Shown here: positions 8,340 through 17,600 of the stretch, in pieces
Numbering within the stretch: the stretch's first letter is position 1
How the letters are laid out: the number at the start of each line of letters is the position of its first letter
Assembly: GCA_021846945.1 (NCBI GenBank)
Contig: JAJZVZ010000042.1
Span: forward strand, 1-32,670
DNA length: 32,670 nucleotides
Direction of reading: 5' to 3'
Source of the DNA: Acidobacteriota bacterium
GTDB taxonomy: Bacteria > Acidobacteriota > Terriglobia > Terriglobales > Acidobacteriaceae
Notes under the pieces: model-generated
The model's input: only the letters and a program-made list of their open reading frames with translations
What the model was told of the DNA's origin: nothing
Database searches by the model: none
Translations under genes and position numbers: made by a program

Positions 8340-10127
8340 TCACAGTGTCGGCTTCGGTGGTTTGTTCGGAGCCCATACCACCGCAGGCGTCACCTTCACC
8401 GGCCTGCGATAAAGCTCGCCGTTTTCGACGACGTACAGCGATGCCGGGCTGCCCGCCGCAAAAGCAATGCTCGAAATCGTTCCGAACGCTTCCGGCTCGG
8501 GAGCATTCAGGATCTCCGCGACACGACCGTTGGGCAGGCACACCTGGATTCCGACCGGAGTCGCAAAATAGACCTGGCCGCCGGAGTCCTCACGCACGCT
8601 AACGGCATGGCTCATCCAGCCCTGCTCTGGCATCTCCAGGCGATAGAATGGCTCGCCGTCTTGAAGCCCACCGTCCGGCGCAATCTGAAACGACCAACTG
8701 AAGCGGCTCTGCGCGTCTGTAACGATTACAAATGCCTGATCGGGTGAGAGCGTAATCCCTGCAGGCACGGCCATCCCGCCGCCGTCATACACAACGCGCA
8801 CGTGCCCCGATGCGTCAATCAGCCCGACTGTCTTGTGTGCCTGATCGGTGAAGTAGATCGCGCCGTTTCCCGTCACAGCGATATCGTGCGCCTCCACATT
8901 CCGCGTCACAATCCTTTCATCGCCAGCGGGCCCAAAGGAGACAATTCGCCGCAGCGCGGGCTCGGAGGCATAGAGGCGCCCATCGGCCCCCACGCGCAGC
9001 GAGGTAATTCCACTTATGCTGCCTTTGAATACGGTAACGCTGCCGTCCGGCGAAGCCTTGTCGATCTGCTTTGCCTGCGGATCGGCAAAGAAGATGTTGC
9101 CGCTCTTGTCTGCCGCCGGACTGATTGCGGCGCGATAATTTCCCTCGATCTTCTGCCACGGCCTGTCAACGTACAGCGTCTCAAATACCTTGCCGCGCGG
9201 ATCCCAGCCCGGCTCATGCATCGCCGGGTTCTCGTGCACCACGATCGGCGCCGGATAGCCACGCCACAGCCAGCGCAGCGCATCCGGCATGATCGCCCCG
9301 CCCTGTTTCATATTGTGGCCCTCGGTGCCCATCACCAGCTTCACGTCGTAGCCGGAGTAATCCAGCGCCTGATACATCACCCGGTTGTTGATGGGCCAGC
9401 TACCGGAATAGGAGATGCCGTAGGGCTCGGCGGGAACAATGTGATCGTTGGTTCCATCCTGCATGAAGACGCGAATCGGCTTCGGCTCTGTCTTGCGCAC
9501 CAGAGCGGGCAGGGAATCTGCTCCCTTCATGGCCACGTAGGTTCCGATAAAGCTCAGCACGCGATGAAACTGGTCAGGCCGGTTCCACGCGGCCATGAAT
9601 GCCCCCACGGCTCCCGTGCTTACGCCGCTCAGGCCGCGGTCGTCAGGGTTCTTAGAGAGGTTGTACTTCCCGGCCACTGCGGGAATCAACTCGTCAAGCA
9701 GAAAGCTCGAAAAGCGGTAGCTTAACGAGTCGTACTCGAAGATGCGCTCGTAGCGGTTCTGGTCCTTGTCGGAGACGGCGGGCAGAATGCCGGGATCGAC
9801 GAAGATCCCGATCATCGGCGGAATTTCATGTTTAGCAATCAGATTGTCAAAGACGACCGGCACGCGCACGCTGTTGCCCAGCGCCTGACTGCCGTCGAGG
9901 AAGATCATGAATGGAGTTGGCTTGCTCGCGTCGTATTGCGCGGGCACATAGACGGCGTAGTGATGCGGCGTGCCGGGGTAGAACCTGCCGGGCTGGAGAA
10001 TGTACTTTGTGACCGTGCCTTTGGGAACGCCCTGGTGTGGCTGCGAGTCCGGACCGAGCGCGTAAGTCTCGGCGTGGAGCAGCGAAGCGGCAATCACAAG
10101 AAGAAAAGCCAAAAACAGCCGTCTCAT
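8340..10127 (-). CDS. Secreted esterase fused to SMP-30/gluconolactonase-like propeller
   Basis: Predicted exported two-domain hydrolase of 595 aa. Residues 1-20 are a signal peptide (MRRLFLAFLLVIAASLLHA). An alpha/beta-hydrolase of the esterase D / enterochelin-esterase type follows (about 25-305), with nucleophile motif GVSTG (Ser170), a candidate Asp228 in TNDHI and His271 in GTEGHN. Residues about 310-580 look like an SMP-30/gluconolactonase/LRE six-bladed propeller, with repeats such as GNIFFADP, GRLYASEP and GAIYFTDQ. I chose ATG at 10127 because it follows GAGGT at good spacing and starts the signal peptide; the open frame extends to 10196. The fusion suggests cleavage of an ester-linked sugar or lactone outside the cytoplasm, but the substrate is unknown. 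It is divergent from the Tat-exported protein at 10356. Confidence 0.85.
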   Translation of the reverse strand: MRRLFLAFLLVIAASLLHAETYALGPDSQPHQGVPKGTVTKYILQPGRFYPGTPHHYAVYVPAQYDASKPTPFMIFLDGSQALGNSVRVPVVFDNLIAKHEIPPMIGIFVDPGILPAVSDKDQNRYERIFEYDSLSYRFSSFLLDELIPAVAGKYNLSKNPDDRGLSGVSTGAVGAFMAAWNRPDQFHRVLSFIGTYVAMKGADSLPALVRKTEPKPIRVFMQDGTNDHIVPAEPYGISYSGSWPINNRVMYQALDYSGYDVKLVMGTEGHNMKQGGAIMPDALRWLWRGYPAPIVVHENPAMHEPGWDPRGKVFETLYVDRPWQKIEGNYRAAISPAADKSGNIFFADPQAKQIDKASPDGSVTVFKGSISGITSLRVGADGRLYASEPALRRIVSFGPAGDERIVTRNVEAHDIAVTGNGAIYFTDQAHKTVGLIDASGHVRVVYDGGGMAVPAGITLSPDQAFVIVTDAQSRFSWSFQIAPDGGLQDGEPFYRLEMPEQGWMSHAVSVREDSGGQVYFATPVGIQVCLPNGRVAEILNAPEPEAFGTISSIAFAAGSPASLYVVENGELYRRPVKVTPAVVWAPNKPPKPTL

Positions 10128-10355
10128 CGGGAACCTCAACCTTGGAATTGCATGAATCTGGACAAGCCGTGCGCGGAGGCAAAACGACGAATCCATCCTA
10201 ACTGCTGAGTCCGTGGTTCGGACCAGCTATTTGTGGTTGGTAAGGAACGAATCGCCATTCAGGCAGCGAAAGGTATGATGGGTTGCGTGACTCTGGCGCG
10301 AGCCTTCGCCGTCGTACGCCGATTTTGAAACTCCCCCAAAGAGGAGGCTGAGCAA
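10128..10355. other. Divergent intergenic region
   Basis: About 230 bp between two divergent genes, so it must hold promoters for both. A TATGAT hexamer at 10274-10279 could be a -10 for the plus-strand gene, but no good -35 is visible. The only clear signal is AAAGAGGAGG just before 10356, a strong ribosome site. No operator-like palindrome longer than 4 bp per arm was recognised. Confidence 0.4.
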
Positions 10356-13046
10356 ATGTCTGAATCAAGGTGGAACCGCAGGCGGTTCCTTAAAGTGCTG
10401 GGAACGGCCGCGGCTGGTGCGGGCGTTTCCTCGAAGGCGGTCGGCAAGCAAGTGACGAGTGTGGCGATTGCCGTCGACCCGGCAGATGCGGTAGCCGCGT
10501 CGAGGCCGGCGGCGTGGGCCGTGGAGCAGCTTGCGCAGGCATTGCAGGCGCGTGGTGTTGACGCGGTGCGCGTAGCGAAGCCACAAGACGCCACGGAGGA
10601 AAGCCTGTGCCTCATCGCGGCGGGCGCGGAGAGCGAGCTTGCGCGAGACATGCTGCGGGAGGCCGGAACTGCCGTGCCGGCAGCGCCGGAATCCCTGGGC
10701 ATCGCGAATCTGCGCCACGGCGGCGACCGCAGCGTGCTGGCCTGCGGGCGCGATGCGCGCGGTCTGACCTATGCGCTCACTGAGCTTGCGGACGCTGTGG
10801 AGAACGCTCCGGACCCGATCGAGGCGCTTGCGGCGGTCGAGACGACAACTGAGCAGCCTGCCAACCAGGTGCGCAGCATTACCCGCCTCTTCACCAGCAA
10901 CGTGCAGGACAAGCCCTGGTATAACGATCGCGGCTTCTGGCCCGCATATCTCGACATGGTCGCGGCCCAGCGCTTCAACCGCTTCAACCTGGCCTTTGGC
11001 ATCGGCTACGACTTCCTGCGCGGAGTTACGGATGCCTACTTCCTCTTCGCCTATCCGTTTCTGCTTAAGGCGCCGGGCTACAACGTGCGCGTGCCGCAGT
11101 TGCCGGACGACGAGCGCGACAGCAATCTTGCCATGCTGCAATACATCGGCCGGCAGTGCGCTCAGCGCGGGCTGGAGTTCTATGTGGGCCTGTGGATGCA
11201 CGGCTACCAATGGATTGACAGTCCCCACGCCAACTACACCATCGAGGGGCTGGGCGCGAGCACTCACGGCCCTTACTGCCGCGACGCCGTGCGCATGCTG
11301 CTCCAGCAGGTGCCGGAGATTTCCGGCCTCACCTTCCGCATTCATGGCGAGAGCGGAGTGAGGGAGGGCGACTTCGGCTTCTGGAAGACGGTCTTCGACG
11401 GCGTGGCTACCTGCGGCCGGCAGGTTCCCATCGACATGCACGCCAAGGGGATGACACGGCAGATGATCGACGTGGCGCTGGGAAGCGGACAGCCCGTCAA
11501 TGTTTCGCCCAAATTCTGGGCCGAGCACATGGGCATGACCTATCACCAGGCCGACATCCGCAAGATCGAAAAGCCCCGCGCAGAAAATGCTACCGGCCTC
11601 ATGGCCCTCAGCTCAGGGACGCGCAGTTTTTTGCGTTATGGCTACGGCGACCTGCTGACCGAGGACCGCAAGTACACGATCGTGCACCGCGTATGGTCGG
11701 GTACACAGCGTCTCCTGTTGTGGGGCGATCCGCGTTTTGCCGCGGCTTATTCACGCGCCTTCAGCTTCTGCGGCAGTAACGGAGCGGAGATTCAGGAGCC
11801 GCTTTCGTTCAAGGGCCGCCGCGGCTCCGGCCTTCCCGGCAGCCGCTGCGCGTATGCCGATACATCTCTGACGCCGCGCTGGGACTTTCAGAAGTACGAG
11901 TACACAGCGCTGATCTGGGGACGCCCGCTCTACAACCCGGAGACTCGGCCGGAGGTCTGGCAGCGCGTGTTGAGGCGGCAGTTCGGCGCCGAGCCGATGC
12001 AAGATGCGCTGGGCAACGTGAGCAGAATTCTGCCTGTGATCACAACGGCATACGCTCCCTCGGCGGCTAACAACAGCTACTGGCCCGAGATTTACACCAA
12101 TCAGTCGCTGCTCGACGCCGAGCACTACAGCCCCTATGGCGATGCGCTGCGGCCGCGCGTCTTCGGCAACGCCAGCCCGCTCGATCCCGAGCTGTTTCTT
12201 TCCATGAACGAGTATGCCGAGGAACTGCTTTCCGGCAAGAGCAGTGGCAAATATACGCCGGTCGATGTGGCGCAGTGGATCGAGGGCTTTGCGGCTTCGG
12301 GCCGCGCGGCTCTGGCGCAGGCTGAGATGTCTGCGCGTCGGCGCAGCACGCCTGCTTATCGGCGCGCCAAGGTGGACGTAGAGATTGAGGCTGGACTGGG
12401 CGAGTTCTTTGGCGCAAAGTTCCGCTCCGGCGTGCTCTTTCATCTCTACGAGATCGCCAAAGAGCGCGCGCCGCTGGAGGCGTCCATCGCGCAGTACAGG
12501 AAGGCGCGCGCGGCCTGGGCGGCGCTGGCGGATGCGGGCAAGGGCGTTTACATGCCCGACATTACCGTAGGCCCGGAACCGCAGCTTCGCGGCTGCTGGC
12601 TTGACCGCCTGCCCGCCATCGACAAGGACATTGCCGCGCTCTCTGCGCTGCTCGATACCAGTACCGCAGTTGCTTCGCCGCCGGTCGCGGCTGCAATTCA
12701 GGCTGTATTGAGCGTTCCCCATCGCATTTCGCTCACCGTGCATCATGCGCCACCGGCACGTTTCACGCGCGGTGCTGAACTGCCTCTCACGCTGGCCGCG
12801 CCGGCGGAGATTTCGCAGGCAACGCTGCACTATCGCCATGTGAATCAGGCGGAGAGTTACATCACCGTCGAAATGGCGCGGCAGGGCGCGCAGTTTGCCG
12901 CAACCATTCCCGCTGCGTACACACAGACCGAGTTTCCGATGGAGTATTACTTCACAGCCGCTGATGGGAAGGGCGGGACCGGTTTGTATCCGGGCCTCGG
13001 TCCGGAACTGACCCGGCAGCCGTACTTCGTGGTGCGCAGCGTATAG
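10356..13046 (+). CDS. Tat-exported glycoside-hydrolase-like protein (TIM-barrel, alpha-glucuronidase/GH20-like layout)
   Basis: Predicted periplasmic or secreted 896-aa protein. A twin-arginine signal is at the N-terminus (RRRFLKVLG, residues 9-17). Residues about 35-160 resemble the small alpha/beta domain preceding the barrel in GH20/GH67-type enzymes (AVEQLAQALQARGV, ARGLTYALTELADAV). Residues about 165-480 look like a TIM barrel: FNRFNLAFGIGYDF, LEFYVGLWMHGYQW, GLTFRIHGESG (candidate acidic residue), VPIDMHAKGM and NVSPKFWAEHMGM. A helical region (about 490-760) and a C-terminal beta-sandwich (about 790-896) follow. I cannot assign a CAZy family or substrate. The strong AAAGAGGAGG site fixes the start. 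The photolyase gene starts 4 bp after its stop. Confidence 0.7.
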   Translation: MSESRWNRRRFLKVLGTAAAGAGVSSKAVGKQVTSVAIAVDPADAVAASRPAAWAVEQLAQALQARGVDAVRVAKPQDATEESLCLIAAGAESELARDMLREAGTAVPAAPESLGIANLRHGGDRSVLACGRDARGLTYALTELADAVENAPDPIEALAAVETTTEQPANQVRSITRLFTSNVQDKPWYNDRGFWPAYLDMVAAQRFNRFNLAFGIGYDFLRGVTDAYFLFAYPFLLKAPGYNVRVPQLPDDERDSNLAMLQYIGRQCAQRGLEFYVGLWMHGYQWIDSPHANYTIEGLGASTHGPYCRDAVRMLLQQVPEISGLTFRIHGESGVREGDFGFWKTVFDGVATCGRQVPIDMHAKGMTRQMIDVALGSGQPVNVSPKFWAEHMGMTYHQADIRKIEKPRAENATGLMALSSGTRSFLRYGYGDLLTEDRKYTIVHRVWSGTQRLLLWGDPRFAAAYSRAFSFCGSNGAEIQEPLSFKGRRGSGLPGSRCAYADTSLTPRWDFQKYEYTALIWGRPLYNPETRPEVWQRVLRRQFGAEPMQDALGNVSRILPVITTAYAPSAANNSYWPEIYTNQSLLDAEHYSPYGDALRPRVFGNASPLDPELFLSMNEYAEELLSGKSSGKYTPVDVAQWIEGFAASGRAALAQAEMSARRRSTPAYRRAKVDVEIEAGLGEFFGAKFRSGVLFHLYEIAKERAPLEASIAQYRKARAAWAALADAGKGVYMPDITVGPEPQLRGCWLDRLPAIDKDIAALSALLDTSTAVASPPVAAAIQAVLSVPHRISLTVHHAPPARFTRGAELPLTLAAPAEISQATLHYRHVNQAESYITVEMARQGAQFAATIPAAYTQTEFPMEYYFTAADGKGGTGLYPGLGPELTRQPYFVVRSV

Positions 13047-13050
13047 TCCG

Positions 13051-14475
13051 ATGAACCGAATTCTTGCCATTGACGAAATGCCCGCCGAGCTTGCGGGACT
13101 TGCGAACCAGCCGCGTGTTCTGGTACGCCGTGAAGGCGCGCCGCGCAAGGGCGGACGATGCGTCATTTACTGGATGCAGCGCGCCATGCGCATCGAAGGC
13201 AATCCCGCGCTCGACGTGGCGATAGAAGCTGCCAATCTGCTTGGCCTGCCGGTCGTGGTCTATTTTTCTGTAATCAGCAACTACCCCAACGCCAACCTGC
13301 GCCATTACCACTTTCTATGGCAGGGACTCAAAGATGTGGCTGAAGACGCGGCCGCGCTGGGCGTGGGCTTTGTTGTGCGCCGCCCGCCGGACAACCGGCT
13401 GGAAGCCTTCCTTGAAGAAGTGGATGCCGCGCTTGTGATTGGCGACGAAAATCCTTGCCGCGAGCCGGAACGCTGGCGGCGTGTGCTGGCCGGTCGGCTC
13501 AAGCTGCCCTACTGGACCGTCGATGCCGATGTGGTTGTTCCTTCGCGCGTCTTCGGCCGCAGCTTTGCCTTGCTCCATCATTTCCGCCCGCATCTCAGGG
13601 CCGAGTTGCCCAAATACCTTGTCGCGCCGAAGAGGATGGTTCCGCTGCACCCGTGGAAACCCCGCAAGCAGCCGACCTCATTTCCGCTCACGCAGGACAT
13701 CACGCAAGGTCTCAGCAAGCTCGACCGCACCATCAAGCCGGTGGACACCTTCGCCGGCGGCACGCATGCTGCGCTCAGGCGGCTCGGCGAGTTTGTTCGT
13801 CGGGATTTGAAAGACTACGAAGAAACGCGCAACCATCCCGAGTTGCAAGGGACCAGCCGCCTCTCGCCGTATCTGCATTTCGGGAACATCGGCCCGCTTA
13901 CCATCGCGCTGGCCGTGCAGAATGCCATGCGCAAAGGTTGGGCCTCGCCGGGAGCGGCGGAAAAATATCTTGATCAGGCCGTCGGCTGGCGCGAGCTCTC
14001 CGTTCTCTTCGTCCGGCACGAGCCAAACTACGACCACTGGGAGTGCGCCGCGCCGTGGGCTCGCGCCACACTGCTGGAGCACGCCGCCGACCCGCGTCCG
14101 TACCGCTACAGCCTTGAGCAACTGGAGCGCGGCGAGACCGCCGATGAGCTCTGGAACGCGGCTCAGCGCGAGATGGTGGATACCGGCTGGATGCACAACT
14201 ACATGCGCATGTACTGGGCCAAGAAGATCCTGGAGTGGGCGCCGGATCCAGCCACGGCCTTCGACTGGGCTGTTCTGCTCAATGACCGCTATGAGCTGGA
14301 CGGACGCGATCCCAACGGCTACGCGGGCATCGCGTGGGCGGTCGTCGGGCGGCATGACCGCCCGTGGTTCAACCGTCCCGTCTTCGGGCTGGTGCGCCCC
14401 ATGAGCGGCGCTTCCATCGCCAAGAAGTTCGACGCGGAAGCGTACATCAACCGGCATCGGCGACAGAGCGAATGA
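13051..14475 (+). CDS. Class II deoxyribodipyrimidine photolyase
   Basis: FAD enzyme that uses blue light to split cyclobutane pyrimidine dimers in DNA, in the cytoplasm; 474 aa. The N-terminal antenna-type domain begins at VIYWMQRAMRIEGNPAL, a hallmark of class II. The C-terminal FAD domain has LSPYLHFGNIGPL, QAVGWRELSVLFV, GWMHNYMRMYWAKKILEW and DPNGYAGIAWAVVGRHDRPW, the last two diagnostic for class II rather than class I or cryptochrome. ATG at 13051 is 4 bp after the preceding stop and has no good ribosome site, so coupling is likely; ATG at 13078 is a possible alternative. I use no symbol because phr/phrB is applied loosely to several classes. Confidence 0.93.
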   Translation: MNRILAIDEMPAELAGLANQPRVLVRREGAPRKGGRCVIYWMQRAMRIEGNPALDVAIEAANLLGLPVVVYFSVISNYPNANLRHYHFLWQGLKDVAEDAAALGVGFVVRRPPDNRLEAFLEEVDAALVIGDENPCREPERWRRVLAGRLKLPYWTVDADVVVPSRVFGRSFALLHHFRPHLRAELPKYLVAPKRMVPLHPWKPRKQPTSFPLTQDITQGLSKLDRTIKPVDTFAGGTHAALRRLGEFVRRDLKDYEETRNHPELQGTSRLSPYLHFGNIGPLTIALAVQNAMRKGWASPGAAEKYLDQAVGWRELSVLFVRHEPNYDHWECAAPWARATLLEHAADPRPYRYSLEQLERGETADELWNAAQREMVDTGWMHNYMRMYWAKKILEWAPDPATAFDWAVLLNDRYELDGRDPNGYAGIAWAVVGRHDRPWFNRPVFGLVRPMSGASIAKKFDAEAYINRHRRQSE

Positions 14476-14553
14476 GCGCCCATACCAAGCCTTTCCAGTA
14501 CTAAAGTTCTTCTTTTCAACACCAGTAGTACCCATGCTGGTCATTCACTGTCC

Positions 14554-14559
14554 TATAAT
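14554..14559 (+). promoter_or_regulatory. Candidate sigma-70 -10 box upstream of the giant exported protein
   Basis: A perfect TATAAT in the 165-bp gap after the photolyase. No TTGACA-like -35 lies 16-18 bp upstream. The surrounding sequence is clearly AT-richer than the genes. A transcript would start near 14566, giving a leader of at least 75 bases before the large gene. The same gap holds ACCAG and CTGGT arms (14521-14541 region) but no terminator for the photolyase. Confidence 0.45.
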
Positions 14560-14640
14560 GGGCCACAATTCCAATCCAGGAAAAGATAGGTTCCAAGATT
14601 CTAATTCCAATGGATTTCGCTCAGTTCTTCTGCGGAAGAT

Positions 14641-17600
14641 TTGAAGGAGAGGAGGGCGGAGCCAGACTCCGGGTTGCGTGTGGCCAGCTTTCATTTTGCT
14701 TTGGTTTGGGTAATCAAGCCTGTTCGTAGCGCCAAAGAGTTCAGGCTTGCTTTTGGTGACAGAGATTCGATCCGGTGCGGCGCTGCCCGGATTTGCCGGG
14801 CGCTGGGAGCGTGGATTGCGGTTTTCCTGACGCTTTGGCCGGCTGTGCCCGTTCCGGCGCAAAGCGGAAGCCTGGGCGCGCAGGCAAAGACGCCCCTGCA
14901 AAGAGAAACCGTGCCACCGCGAGTGATTCAGGCGCGGCGGTTTCTTGCGGAGCGCGGCTGGACGCCGGGCAAAGCACGAAAGCTGATCCTCCAGCGCTCC
15001 ACGATCCGAGCCGTAACGAACCTGCGAAGCCTGCAAATGAGTGCGACGAGCGCGCAGAGCCAGAGCGCGGCAACGTGGCAGCCGCTGGGCCCGGCGGCGG
15101 TACTCACGCCAAACTTTGGCCTGGTGACGGGCCGGGTTGCCGCGGCGGCGCTCGATCCCTCGGACGCGACCGGCAATCGCCTTTACCTGGGAACCACTGG
15201 GGGTGGTGTGTGGGTGAGCCAGAATGCGGGCGTCTCCGACCCATCCCTGGTGACCTTTACGCCGCTGACCGATGCGGTGGCCGCGATGAGCAATGTGCCG
15301 GACGCCTCGATCAGCATCGGCGCGCTGACAGTGCAGCCCGGCGGAACGGGCGTGATTTTAGCCGGTACCGGCGATCCGAACGATGTGCTCGACTCCTATT
15401 ATGGAACGGGGATTCTGCGTTCAACCGACGGCGGAAACTCGTGGACGCTGATCCAGACCACATCGGATGTGGAGCAGGGCCTTGGCTTTCAGGACTTCAG
15501 CTTTATCGGCGAAGGCTTTGCCGGTTTTGCCTGGAGCACGGTCAATCCGCAACTGGTAGTTGCCGCGGTGTCGCAGGCGTATGAAGGTACACTGGTGGAC
15601 GCGGAGCGCTCCGGCGATAGCTACGAGGGGCTGTATTACTCGACCGACAGCGGCGCCACCTGGCACCTGTCTACCATCTCAGACGGCAATGGATCCGACG
15701 TTCAGGGACCAGTGGATACATTCGCACTACCGGACGGCAACGCAGCCACCTCCGTGGTGTGGAACCCGGTGCGGCAGCTCTTCATCGCGGCAGTGCGCTA
15801 CCATGGCTACTACCAGTCGGCGGACGGTGTCACCTGGACGCGCATGGCCACGCAGCCGGGCTCCGGCCTGAGCACGACGAATTGCACCACCAACATTGGC
15901 AGCACCGGCTCCATCGGCTGCCCCATTTACCGTGGCACGCTGGCCGTCAATCCGCTCACGGGCGACACCTTTGCCTGGACCGTAGATGCATACAACCAGG
16001 ATCAGGGATTGCGGCAGGATCAGTGCGCGGTGAGCGGTGGCGCATGCACCAATCCGGCCATCACATTCGCGAAGTCGTGGAATACGACAGCACTCGAAGC
16101 CAACACAGCCGGTGGCGCCGCTACCATCCTCAACGGCGATTACAACCTGACGCTGGCCGCGGTTCCTTCCGGGCAGGACACGCTGCTGCTGGCGGGTGAC
16201 AACGATCTGTGGAAGTGCAGCCTGGCCTCGGGCTGCGTGTGGCGCAACACCACCAACGCCACCACCTGCATGAGCGCGCAGGTGGGCGAGTACCAGCACG
16301 CACTGGCCTGGAATGCCGCCAATCCAATGGAGATTTTCGTCGGCAACGACAGCGGTTTGTGGCGCTCCACCGATGCCATTGGGGAAACCGGACAGGCCTG
16401 CTCCTCGACCGATGCCACGCACTTCCAGAACCTGAACGGCAACCTGGGTTCACTGGCGGAGGCGGCGAGCATCTCGCAAACCGGGTCCACTCCGTACACG
16501 ATGATGGCCGGTCTGGGCGTAAACGGAACCACCGGCGTCAAGAGCACGACCGGTCCAACGACAGACTGGCCGCTTATTCTCGGCGGCGCGGGCGGGCCGG
16601 TCGCCATCGACCCCGGCAACCGTTCAAACTGGTACGTGAATAACGCGGCCGGCGTTTCCATCCATCTTTGCTCACAATCGTCGGAGTGCACGCCGGATGC
16701 ATTCGGCGCCAGCCCGGTGGTCAGCAATGCAGACACGGGCGGTGACGGATACACGATGGGCGTGCCCGCGCCCTTCCTTGTTGACCCGCTCGACACCACG
16801 CAGCTCTTGATCGGAACCTGTCGCGTTTGGCGCGGACCGGCCGATGGCTCCGGCTGGACCGGCGGCAACGTCATCAGCCCCATCGGCATGGTGAGCAGCG
16901 GGAGTACCGCGACTTCGTGCCAGGGCAATCCGCTGATCCGCTCCATGGCTGCGATGGCGCTGCCCGGCGGCAGCGAGGTGGTCTACGTGGGCATGTACGG
17001 CTCCGCTAACGGGGGTGCGAACCTGCCCGGTCATGTTTTGAGCGCGATCCTCAATCCAGCCTCCAGCACGGCGCCAGTTTGGCAGGATTTGACGCTGAAC
17101 CCGGTCAGCAATGACTCCAAGGCGATGAACGCCTACGGCCTGGACATCTCCAGCATCTACATCGATCCTCACGACACGACCGGCAGTACGGTCTATGTGA
17201 CCGTGGCGGGCATGGCCAGCCCGCTGGAAGCCGTGCGGGTTGTCTACCGCTCCACCGATGGCGGCGCACACTGGGAGCAAATGGTCAGCAACCTTCCCTC
17301 CGCCCCCGCCAACAGCATCGTCATCGACCCGCAGGATGCCAATACGGCCTATCTCGCGACGGATGTGGGCGTCTATTCCACCACGCAGATCGGCACCTGC
17401 GCGAATGCGTCGTCGGCATGCTGGGCGGCCTTTGGAGCCGGCCTGCCCGCCACGCCCGTGGTTGCGGTAAGCGCGTCGCCGGCCACGGTCTCTTCGCCGG
17501 TGCTGGTAGCTGCAACCTACGGTCGCGGCGTGTGGCAGGCGCCGCTTGCGACCACCAGCACAACCCTGACGACCGCTTCGGCGAGCCCATCGTCGGTAAC

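Noticed and set aside
8802..9725. A 307-codon plus-strand frame inside the esterase/SMP-30 gene
   Set aside because: It lies entirely antisense to a gene with signal peptide and catalytic motifs, and its product has no recognisable domain.
10365..13166. Long minus-strand open frames opposite the Tat-exported protein
   Set aside because: Low-complexity, Arg/His/Ala-rich products without domains; they arise from the GC-rich codon pattern of the plus-strand gene.
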